Under the pieces are notes generated by a model. That model ran no database searches. It was not told the DNA's origin and was given only the letters and a program-made list of their open reading frames with translations. From Acidobacteriota bacterium (lineage in GTDB: Bacteria > Acidobacteriota > Terriglobia > UBA7540): a stretch of 35,588 nt of DNA. This document shows positions 25,052-32,132 of this stretch, piece by piece. The stretch is from positions 1 to 35,588 of the forward strand of contig JAKAWN010000022.1 of the NCBI GenBank assembly GCA_021827245.1. Direction: 5' to 3'. How positions within the stretch are numbered: position 1 is the stretch's first letter; each line of letters opens with the position of its first letter. The position numbers and the translations under genes were made by a program.

Positions 25052-27451
25052 ATGAAGGTTTCTTCAAATACAAAATTGATTCCGCAGGCCAACACGCTAT
25101 TAGGTCGATTCCAAGACACTGCTTCCATCGAGAGCGTTGTCGAGGAAATCCAGAGAAGCTTCAGAGGTTCGCGGAGGGAAGGCGGTGTGACTGCCCTGCG
25201 GCATTACCCGGCGCAGGAAGCTCGCGTGGTGCCATTCCCTGAATATCTTCCGGGTCGCCTGGTGGAGATCCTCAAATCCCGGGGTGTCGAGAACCTCTAT
25301 TCGCATCAGGCTGTTGCCGCGCGCCTGGCGCATCAAGGGAAAAACGTCGTGGTGGTCACGCCCACAGCGTCGGGCAAAACGCTCTGCTACAACCTGCCGA
25401 TCCTCAGCTCGCTGGTCGAAAACCCGGAAGCTCGGGCGCTCTATCTTTTTCCGACCAAAGCCCTGGCGCAGGATCAACTGATGGAGTTGAACCGCTGGAC
25501 GGAAAAGCTGGGAGACGATCTGCGAACCTTTACTTACGACGGCGACACTCCCCAGGACGCCCGCAAAGCCATCCGGGCGCGGGCGAACCTTGTGATCACC
25601 AATCCAGACATGCTTCATGCGGGCATTCTGCCGCACCATACCAAATGGGAGCGGCTCTTTGAAAATCTTCGCTATGTCGTCATCGATGAGTTGCATTACT
25701 ACCGCGGCGTTTTTGGCAGTCACCTGGCAAACGTCATCCGGCGGCTCAAGCGGATTGCGGAGTTTTATGGCAGCAGCCCGCAGTTTGTGTGCACTTCCGC
25801 AACCATCGCCAATCCGGCTGAGCTGGCCACGCGCATCATCGAGCAAGACATTACTCTTGTGGATGAGAGTGGGGCGCCCTCAGCCGAAAAATTCTTCGTG
25901 CTATACAATCCCCCGGTGGTCAACCCGCAGCTTGGCATTCGCCGGTCTTACCTGAATGAGACCCGCCGCCTGGCGAAGGTCTTTATGACGCGCGGTCTTG
26001 AAACCATCGTCTTCGCCAATTCGCGCCTGGCAACAGAAATCCTGGTGACGTACCTAAAAGAAGATTTCGCCCGGGGGCCGGCTGGGCCTGATGTGGTTCG
26101 CGGCTACAGGGGAGGATATCTGCCCCTCGAACGGCGAGAAATCGAACGGGATCTGCGCGAAGGGCGTTTGCTGGGCGTCATCGCCACCAACGCGCTCGAA
26201 TTGGGCATCGACATCGGCAGCCTCGATGTTGCCATGATGGCCGGCTATCCGGGAACGATTGCTTCCACGTGGCAACGGGCGGGCAGGGCCGGGCGTCGAG
26301 AAGGAAGTTCTGCCGCGGTTCTGGTGGCGTCTAGTGCGCCGCTGGACCAGTTCATCGTGCAGAACCCGGATTACTTTTTCGATCACTCCCCCGAGCACGG
26401 TTATGTGAATCCAGACAATCTCCAGATCTTACTCAATCATCTGAAGTGCGCGGCCTTCGAACTTCCGCTGAAAGAAGACGAGAAATTCGGCGATCTGGAT
26501 CTGAAAACACTTTGCAGGCACCTTGAAGAACTTGGCTTCCTTCACAAAACCAGTGAGGGTTGGCACTGGATTTCTGAAAGCTACCCGGCAGATGCCATCA
26601 GCCTGCGGTCTGTTTCTTCCGACAATTTTGTGATTGTCGATATCACCGGCGAGCCGCGCATCATCGGCGAGGTGGATTTTTCAAGCGCCCTGACCACCGT
26701 GCACGAAAAGGCTATCTACCTGCAGGACGGCCAGCAGTATCACGTGGAGCGGCTGGATTACGAAGAGCGGAAAGCCTACGTGCGTGAGTGTGATTCAGAA
26801 TATTACACCGACGCGATTTCCTACACCAAGATCAAAATCCTGGAGAATTTTGATTCAACACAGGCCGGACCCGCCTTCAAAAACCACGGTGAGGTTCAGG
26901 TGAATACGCAGGTGGTGGGATTCAAGAAGATCAAATTCCACACCAATCAGAACATCGGCTCCGGCGACCTGATGCTCCCCGAGCAGGAAATGCACACCAC
27001 GGCGTACTGGTTGACTCTTCCGCAGGGACTGCTGGATGCGATGCCCTATTCACGGGAGGACCGGCTAAACGGCGTCCAGGGGCTTGCCCATGCGTTGCAG
27101 GCGATTGGCACTCTGCTCATGATGTGCGACGCGCGCGACCTGGGAGTGGCTGTTGGCGAGAATCTGGAAATCGCTGAAGATGTTGATACTTTGCCTTCTG
27201 CATCAGGCTCCCGGAGCGCGTATACGAAAATTTTCGAACCCAACATCTACCTCTATGATAAATATCCCGGAGGCATTGGATTCAGCGAGCCGCTTTTCCG
27301 CCTCAGTTCCGGTCTGCTTGAAAATACACAGCGGCTGATTTCAAATTGCGCTTGCGAATCGGGATGTCCATCCTGTGTGGGTCCGGTTGGCGAAGTCGGC
27401 GAAAAGGGCAAAGAAGTAGCCCTTGCAATTTTGAGCAATATCCTGACATGA
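25052..27451 (+). CDS. mrfA: MrfA-type superfamily 2 DNA helicase with DUF1998
   Basis: The 799-residue protein has an N-terminal recognition region, then SF2 helicase motifs: SHQAVAARLAHQGKNVVVVTPTASGKT (Walker A at 103-110), DELHYY (212-217), CTSATIANP, ATNALELGIDIG and QRAGRAGRREGSS. The C-terminal DUF1998 domain has CACESGCPSC with Cys 766, 768, 772 and 775, the metal-binding set of MrfA. In Bacillus subtilis MrfA works with the exonuclease MrfB in excision of mitomycin C lesions; it was formerly YprA. The MrfB-type gene follows on the same strand, so the pair is conserved here. ATG 25052 follows GAGAGGTGAC, an acceptable ribosome site. I am confident of the family; the repair role is transferred from Bacillus. 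Confidence 0.9.
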   Translation: MKVSSNTKLIPQANTLLGRFQDTASIESVVEEIQRSFRGSRREGGVTALRHYPAQEARVVPFPEYLPGRLVEILKSRGVENLYSHQAVAARLAHQGKNVVVVTPTASGKTLCYNLPILSSLVENPEARALYLFPTKALAQDQLMELNRWTEKLGDDLRTFTYDGDTPQDARKAIRARANLVITNPDMLHAGILPHHTKWERLFENLRYVVIDELHYYRGVFGSHLANVIRRLKRIAEFYGSSPQFVCTSATIANPAELATRIIEQDITLVDESGAPSAEKFFVLYNPPVVNPQLGIRRSYLNETRRLAKVFMTRGLETIVFANSRLATEILVTYLKEDFARGPAGPDVVRGYRGGYLPLERREIERDLREGRLLGVIATNALELGIDIGSLDVAMMAGYPGTIASTWQRAGRAGRREGSSAAVLVASSAPLDQFIVQNPDYFFDHSPEHGYVNPDNLQILLNHLKCAAFELPLKEDEKFGDLDLKTLCRHLEELGFLHKTSEGWHWISESYPADAISLRSVSSDNFVIVDITGEPRIIGEVDFSSALTTVHEKAIYLQDGQQYHVERLDYEERKAYVRECDSEYYTDAISYTKIKILENFDSTQAGPAFKNHGEVQVNTQVVGFKKIKFHTNQNIGSGDLMLPEQEMHTTAYWLTLPQGLLDAMPYSREDRLNGVQGLAHALQAIGTLLMMCDARDLGVAVGENLEIAEDVDTLPSASGSRSAYTKIFEPNIYLYDKYPGGIGFSEPLFRLSSGLLENTQRLISNCACESGCPSCVGPVGEVGEKGKEVALAILSNILT

Positions 27452-27478
27452 CGATTTCAAGAGCGTCGACAAGGGGCC

Positions 27479-28801
27479 TTGTCGAAAACCATGAACCTGG
27501 AAGAAAAACTTCGGGAACTTAAGCAGGCGGCGAGCAAGACTGTGCATGAGGACGCGCTTGAGCGCCAGCTTGAATACTTGCGGAAACTGGAGCAGCGGCC
27601 GAAGAGGGTTTCCGCCCAGCGTGCTCCCCAGGGAGTCGAGCATTACGTTGATGGCGGCGTTTGCAGCAACGACCGTGGCGAGTATTTTCTCGCTAGCCAA
27701 AGCCTGCCTTTTGGCAGGCCATACGGCAAATTCTGCATCGGTGACGTTGCCCACGCGGACTTGACGCCGCTCGAATTATTTCTGAAGGGAGCAGATATCC
27801 CCGAGCCTTCCTCGGTCGTTTACCTGGATACAGAAACCACGGGGCTAGCCGGCGGGACAGGAACTTGCGCTTTTCTGATCGGAATCGGTGCTGCCGAGGG
27901 ATCTGGTTTTCGCGTGCGGCAGTTCTTCCTCCGTGATCTTACTGAAGAAAAGGCTGTCCTGGTCGCGCTGGCAGAGGCGCTGGAGCCTTATCAGCTTTTA
28001 GTCACGTTTAACGGCAAGACTTTCGATGTGCCGCTGCTCGAATCCCGCTATACGCTTGCCCGCATGCGTTCACCTTTGGCGCGGCTTGTTCACCTTGATC
28101 TGCTGCATCCGGCTCGAAGCTTATGGAAACTGAGGCTTGAAAGCTGCCAGCTCAAAAACCTGGAGCGGGAGCTTCTGGGTATTGCGCGCGACGGCGACAT
28201 CCCCGGCTCTGAAATTCCGCAAATTTACTTCGACTATCTTCGAACCAGGAGCGCGAAGGGACTGCAGCCGGTCTTCTTTCATAACGCGCTCGATATTGTG
28301 ACGCTTGCCGGGCTCGCCGTTGAAGCGGGGCGGGCCATCGCTGGGGCAGGTGACGGCACCGATGGTGACAGCCGCGACCTGTTCAGCTTGAGCCGCGTTC
28401 TGAGCCGGGCCGGCGCTTCAGAACTGGCCCGGTCAACCTGCCTTCGGGCGATAGCACGCGGCTTGCCGGAGTCGGTTGAGCCCCACGCATTATGGCAACT
28501 TGCCGCCCAGCACAAGCGCGAACACCGATATGACGAGGCCGTTGGCCTGTGGATGAGAATCGTTGGCATCAGTTCGCGGTTCACCGTCGAGGCTTATGAA
28601 GAGCTTGCAATCCATTACGAACATCGAGTCCGTGATGTAGCCAAGGCGCTGGAGTTTGCGGAGGCGGCTTCTCAACACCTCGAGGAAAACTTCGGCCCTC
28701 GTTTTCTTCTGAAACGAATCTCACACCGGCGGAAACGTCTTCTGAGAAAGTCACAGCAAGCCAATACGGCTGCTGCAGGCCAGGCTCGGTTAGCGCGCTA
28801 A
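27479..28801 (+). CDS. mrfB: MrfB-type 3'-5' exonuclease (RNase H-like, YprB family)
   Basis: The product is up to 440 residues. An N-terminal helical region is followed by an RNase H-like exonuclease domain: VVYLDTETTGLAGGTGTCAFLIG (Asp117, Glu119), TFNGKTFDVPLLESRYTL (Asp183) and HNALDIVTLAGL. This is the catalytic set of the YprB/MrfB family. The C-terminal 140 residues contain TPR-like helices (FSLSRVLSRAGASELARSTCLRAI, HRYDEAVGLWMRI). The TTG at 27479 has AGGGG too close, and ATG 27491 has no clear ribosome site, so the start is uncertain by four residues. The gene begins 27 bases after the helicase stop, indicating an operon. Known role in Bacillus: DNA excision with MrfA. The final TAA overlaps the stop of a minus-strand gene remnant. 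Confidence 0.9.
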   Translation: MSKTMNLEEKLRELKQAASKTVHEDALERQLEYLRKLEQRPKRVSAQRAPQGVEHYVDGGVCSNDRGEYFLASQSLPFGRPYGKFCIGDVAHADLTPLELFLKGADIPEPSSVVYLDTETTGLAGGTGTCAFLIGIGAAEGSGFRVRQFFLRDLTEEKAVLVALAEALEPYQLLVTFNGKTFDVPLLESRYTLARMRSPLARLVHLDLLHPARSLWKLRLESCQLKNLERELLGIARDGDIPGSEIPQIYFDYLRTRSAKGLQPVFFHNALDIVTLAGLAVEAGRAIAGAGDGTDGDSRDLFSLSRVLSRAGASELARSTCLRAIARGLPESVEPHALWQLAAQHKREHRYDEAVGLWMRIVGISSRFTVEAYEELAIHYEHRVRDVAKALEFAEAASQHLEENFGPRFLLKRISHRRKRLLRKSQQANTAAAGQARLAR

Positions 28802-28960
28802 GGGCGGCTTGCCTGGTTCTGATTGAAGACCTCATCGGCAATAACAAGTGCATCCCAGCATGCCGGAAATCCTGCATAGAATGCCATGTGAAGAATCGTT
28901 TCCAGGATCTCGCCGCGCGTGGCCCCATTTTTCAGGGCCATCTCGATGTTCAAACGAATC
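28798..28960 (-). pseudogene. Carboxymuconolactone decarboxylase family gene remnant (C-terminal part)
   Basis: On the minus strand, IRLNIEMALKNGATRGEILETILHMAFYAGFPACWDALVIADEVF followed by NQNQASRP and a stop matches the C-terminal half of carboxymuconolactone decarboxylase proteins. The first half of such a protein is missing: upstream sequence (GYGNRFLW) does not continue the family and soon enters an SDR fragment in another frame. The remaining piece lacks the catalytic CxxC/His region expected earlier in the family. It is therefore treated as a remnant. Confidence 0.65.
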
Positions 28961-29054
28961 CAAAGGAATCGATTCCCGTACCCGCGGAAGTCGCGCAGGG
29001 ATTGGGCTGTCGCGGCACAGCGTCCCACACCGACAACCTGGGCGCCCGATTGAG

Positions 29055-29138
29055 AAAATAAAGGGCAATCGATTTGCCGATACCGGAACCAGTCACGATG
29101 GCAACCCGGCCCTCGAAGTTAACGTTGTTAGATGACAT
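29055..29138 (-). pseudogene. Short-chain dehydrogenase/reductase gene remnant (N-terminal part)
   Basis: Starting at ATG 29138 on the minus strand, MSSNNVNFEGRVAIVTGSGIGKSIALYF is a recognisable SDR N-terminus. The usual TGxxxGIG glycine motif reads TGSGIG, so two residues are missing. After about 28 residues the similarity ends and the frame runs into unrelated sequence (LNRAPRLSVWDAVPRQ...) to a stop near 28950. With the adjoining decarboxylase remnant, this looks like two once-complete genes reduced by one or more deletions. Confidence 0.6.
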
Positions 29139-29204
29139 ATGTGGGGCGGAAACGGGATCAGTCAACAATCGACCCTGAACGGGCCACTCCCGGCCGGGAG
29201 CGCT

Positions 29205-29726
29205 TTAAGGTTCTCTTTCGACGTCTCCCTTGGATTTGAAGACCACCTGCTGCCGTTTAACGTTTTGCTGGTTGGTCACCGAGTTGTACTCGATGGTTTG
29301 CAGTTCTCCTGCCAGCTCAATGTAGTCGGGATCGCCTTTTGTCTCTCCCTTTCCGCGCTGAACAGTTCCTGAAAAACGGTAGTACTTTTCGTGAATTACG
29401 CTCGTCCGGAATTCGATGTGGTTGCCTTTCCGTTCCCCGACAGTGATGTTATAGCTGAAGACGGAGTCGGACGCCGATTCGCCCTGAAGCACGTTGATGT
29501 AGCCTTTCAGCATCTGGTCTTCCTGCAGGATGGCCAGCGTGTTGTAGGGCTTCAGAAAGTCGTAATTGCCCGTAATGTCCGGAATAGCGCTGCCCGGCGT
29601 CTGGGCCTGCAGCGTGCTCCATGTGGCAAAAGTGGCAATGATGGCAATTGCTAAAGCAATCGTCAGCCAGAAACCGGGTGCCAACTTACAATCCCGCAGC
29701 CGGCTTTCACGATGTCTCTGATTCAT
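29205..29726 (-). CDS. Secreted or membrane-anchored protein of unknown function
   Basis: The 173-residue product starts at ATG 29726. A basic N-terminus (MNQRHRESRLRDCKLAPG) precedes a hydrophobic segment (FWLTIALAIAIIATFATWSTLQAQT), which is a signal peptide with cleavage near LQAQ-TP or a signal anchor. The mature part is beta-rich: ITGNYDFLKPYNTLAILQEDQMLKGYINVLQGES, then ERKGNHIEFRTSV and EKYYRFSGTVQRGKGE. These alternating strands suggest a lipocalin-like or beta-barrel fold, but that is a guess. I recognise no family. Context gives no clear partner: remnants lie downstream, and prephenate dehydratase begins 239 bases upstream on the same strand. Confidence 0.65.
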   Translation of the reverse strand: MNQRHRESRLRDCKLAPGFWLTIALAIAIIATFATWSTLQAQTPGSAIPDITGNYDFLKPYNTLAILQEDQMLKGYINVLQGESASDSVFSYNITVGERKGNHIEFRTSVIHEKYYRFSGTVQRGKGETKGDPDYIELAGELQTIEYNSVTNQQNVKRQQVVFKSKGDVEREP

Positions 29727-29965
29727 TGTCGGAGCCCCAACCTTCCTGATGCGTGTTGCGCCATTTCCAAAAAACCAGTTTATTCCTCGATCGCGCGTCG
29801 GGCAAGTTGCCAGCAGCAGTTTGCCACTCAGACGGCCTTCTTGCGATAAGTCCTCAGGTGCTTCATGCTGGATGGCGGCATTCCAACATGGGGAAAATCT
29901 CGCGTCATTTCGAAGCTTGGATTCCTGGCCGGACCGTCTTGAACCGCAGATGAACTTCCTGGCTG

Positions 29966-30793
29966 CTATCGCTTTCCGCTCTCATAACAACCGAGCACGC
30001 GAAGGAAATTTGTGACTTCTGCCAGGTGCTCCAAAGCCTTGCGACATCGTTCTTCTTTTGTGTTGCCGACGAAATCCAGATAAAACAGATACTCCCAGGG
30101 GCGGCCACGCAAAGGACGGGATTCCATCTTGGTGAGGTCGATATCTCGCAGCGCAAAAACGCTGAGGCATTTGTAGAGTGCGCCTGGAACGTTGCGCGTG
30201 GAAAAAACAATCGAGACCTTGTTGGCGCGTGGAGGAACGACTGCTTTGAGAGAGAGCAAGAGGAACCGCGTGAAGTTTTCTCGATGATCTTCGAGGTGAG
30301 TTTTCAGAATTCGCGCCTTGTAGACCGAGGCAGCCACTCTGCTGGCAATGGCAGCAGAGCCGGCAGGACGCTCGGAGGCCAGCATCTTGACGCTTCCGGC
30401 CGTGTCATAGAAGGGAATTCTTTCAACCTTCGGATGTTCAGACAAGAATCTGCTGCATTGAGCCAAGGCCACCGGATGCGAATAGACCCGCCGCAAGTTT
30501 CGCAGCGTAGTTCCGGGAAACGCAATCAGATTGTGAACGATCCGCAGGTTGACCTCGCCCACGATGTGCAAGTCGTTCTTCACCAGCAGATCGTAGTTTT
30601 CATAGACTGATCCCGCCAGAGTGTTTTCGATCGGCGCGAGGCAACGGTCCGCATGGCCTTTTGCTACGCTGGCGAAGACAGCTTCAAAATTCTCGCACGG
30701 CAGCACCTCTATGTTGCGACCCAGTAATTTGTAGGCAGCTTCCTCGCTGAAGGCTCCCCGCTCGCCCTGGAACGCGATCATCTCCTTTTTCAT
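29966..30793 (-). CDS. pheA: Prephenate dehydratase
   Basis: From ATG 30793 the protein has 275 residues: MKKEMIAFQGERGAFSEEAAYKLLG begins a normal prephenate dehydratase. PIENTLAGSVYENYDLLVKNDLHIVGE contains the conserved PIENT, and HRENFTRFLLLS has the catalytic TRF motif. The C-terminal ACT domain (VSIVFSTRNVPGALYKCLSVFALRDIDLTKMESRP, ESRP motif) binds phenylalanine for feedback inhibition. The reaction is prephenate to phenylpyruvate in phenylalanine synthesis. An earlier in-frame ATG (30844) adds 17 residues that do not resemble the family. No chorismate mutase domain is fused. It is a monofunctional enzyme with no operon partner visible. Confidence 0.92.
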   Translation of the reverse strand: MKKEMIAFQGERGAFSEEAAYKLLGRNIEVLPCENFEAVFASVAKGHADRCLAPIENTLAGSVYENYDLLVKNDLHIVGEVNLRIVHNLIAFPGTTLRNLRRVYSHPVALAQCSRFLSEHPKVERIPFYDTAGSVKMLASERPAGSAAIASRVAASVYKARILKTHLEDHRENFTRFLLLSLKAVVPPRANKVSIVFSTRNVPGALYKCLSVFALRDIDLTKMESRPLRGRPWEYLFYLDFVGNTKEERCRKALEHLAEVTNFLRVLGCYESGKR

Positions 30794-30910
30794 AAAGGTA
30801 GCGTTTCTCCTCACATCATCTCCCAAGGCTAGTGATGCTATCACGGTGCACGGGAGGGAACAACGTCCTCAGCCTTGCCCGGCGCCTGCACGCATTTGCA
30901 GGAATCAGCG

Positions 30911-31549
30911 TTACACAAATGGGTTCCGGTCTTCCGGCCGAGTTGGAGGAGGCTGCGCGGCGCCCAATAAGCCCCTGAAAAAGAAGTCAACACAGCCTTG
31001 GGTCAGTTCGTCCTGCGTGATGGGTCCGTCAGGGCGGTACCATTGATAGAGCCAATTGATGATTCCCAGAAGGTTGAAGGTAGCGAGTGCGGGCGAGATC
31101 AGAGGTTCACGGTCGGATTGACCCTGGACCTGGGAAATCAGGTTTTCCAGATAATGGATGTAAGCCTTCTTGCGCGCGTTGATCTTCTTGCGCAGAGCGC
31201 CCTTCAGTGAACGATTCTCGTGGAGAATGACCGTGATTTCCAAGTCGCGAGCCCTAACGACCAGATCGATGTGGCCGATGATGGTTTGCCGGAGCTTTTC
31301 GGTTGGGTCCTGAATGGATTTGACCTTTTCTAGCACCGTTTCATCGAGTATATCCATGCCATAGTTCATGATTTCGAACAGGAGACGGTCCTTGCTTCCA
31401 ACATGGTGATAGAGTCCCGCCTTGGTAAGGTTAACCGCTTCCGCGATGTCCTGCATGGAGGCCCCGTCGTAGCCCTTTTCGTAAAAGACACGTGCAGCAA
31501 TACGGCATATTTCTCTAAGCTTCTGTTTGGATTCAGGAGTTTCAGCCAT
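30911..31549 (-). CDS. TetR-family transcriptional regulator
   Basis: ATG 31549 gives a 212-residue protein; the upstream in-frame extension to 31663 has no regulator-like sequence. The HTH region (about residues 7-60) reads KQKLREICRIAARVFYEKGYDGASMQDIAEAVNLTKAGLYHHVGSKDRLLFEIM, a standard TetR DNA-binding domain. The C-terminal ligand domain (ILHENRSLKGALRKKINARKKAYIHYLENLI, IINWLYQWYRPDGPITQDELTQGCVDFFFRGLLG) resembles the KstR2/TetR_C type, whose members often sense acyl-CoA or steroid-derived ligands. No metabolic gene is adjacent, so the target is unknown. Confidence 0.9.
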   Translation of the reverse strand: MAETPESKQKLREICRIAARVFYEKGYDGASMQDIAEAVNLTKAGLYHHVGSKDRLLFEIMNYGMDILDETVLEKVKSIQDPTEKLRQTIIGHIDLVVRARDLEITVILHENRSLKGALRKKINARKKAYIHYLENLISQVQGQSDREPLISPALATFNLLGIINWLYQWYRPDGPITQDELTQGCVDFFFRGLLGAAQPPPTRPEDRNPFV

Positions 31550-31838
31550 AGACACAACCACGCAGATTGACTGCGGGGTCAGTCTACCACACCGTCTCGG
31601 ATACGGGAAAATGCCTTGTAGATACTTGCCGCAGCCTCCAAAGGAGTAGCGCCGCTTAGCCAATGATTTGGTAGATCGTAAAGGTAAGAAAGAGTTAACA
31701 TTGACAACGTGGTCCCGTACGGAGCATGGAGAATGATGATTTCTTCAAACTTCACTTGGACGAAAGACCGGCGAAGAGGCCCGTAGCCGTGCGAGCGCCA
31801 AGGGTGATTTGGAGAATCCATTCAACGGAAGGCAGATT
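31550..31838. other. Region without a supported gene
   Basis: A minus-strand frame of 80 residues exists at 31579-31821 (MDSPNHPWRSHGYGPLRRS...), but it has no ribosome site, no recognisable family and partly overlaps the region upstream of the TetR gene. I do not call it. The TetR promoter should lie here. Confidence 0.4.
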
Positions 31839-31840
31839 TA

Positions 31841-31962
31841 GCAGGTTGCTGAAAAACGTGTAGCGGCGGCTTTATGCCGCCACACGCCGATTGAAAAGGC
31901 TGAAGTTATGGCGACCTAAAGTCGCCGCTACGGCTCAGGAACCGGGTTTTTCAGCAACCTGC
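31841..31962. mobile_element. 122-bp MITE-like element with perfect 16-bp terminal inverted repeats and TA flanks
   Basis: The ends are GCAGGTTGCTGAAAAA (31841-31856) and its exact reverse complement (31947-31962). TA dinucleotides flank both sides (31839-31840 and 31963-31964), the target duplication expected for IS630/Tc1-mariner-type insertion. Inside are nested inverted sequences: GTAGCGGC (31860-31867) with GCCGCTAC (31924-31931), and two hairpins, GGCGGC-TTTAT-GCCGCC (31865-31881) and GGCGAC-CTAAA-GTCGCC (31910-31926). No coding sequence fits. The palindromic transcript would fold strongly, and the element sits in the spacer before the histidine kinase gene. Confidence 0.8.
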
Positions 31963-31964
31963 TA

Positions 31965-32132
31965 GGGGTTTATCGGTCCATATCAGCAGAGTCTTCATGC
32001 GGGACTTGTCAGGCTGGCGACAGGCGCGCCCGTTCGCCTGCGCGTCTCGTTCGCCTGGACCTTTAGACTGTTGGCCGTTCACGGCGACGTCAATCTTTTG
32101 TCTCCAGGCTGGCACGCGAAAGAGGATGAAAG
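31965..32132. promoter_or_regulatory. Upstream region of the sensor kinase gene with a 10-bp direct repeat
   Basis: CGTTCGCCTG occurs at 32031-32040 and again at 32047-32056, on the same helical face roughly 1.5 turns apart. It could be a regulator-binding site, but the spacing is the only support. No clear -35/-10 pair was found. Confidence 0.25.

Noticed and set aside
28950..29168. A 72-residue intact SDR-like small protein
   Set aside because: Only the first 28 residues resemble SDR, the glycine motif is broken, and the rest is the antisense of other remnants.
31579..31821. 80-residue minus-strand reading frame upstream of the TetR gene
   Set aside because: No ribosome site, no known family, and it lies where the TetR promoter should be.
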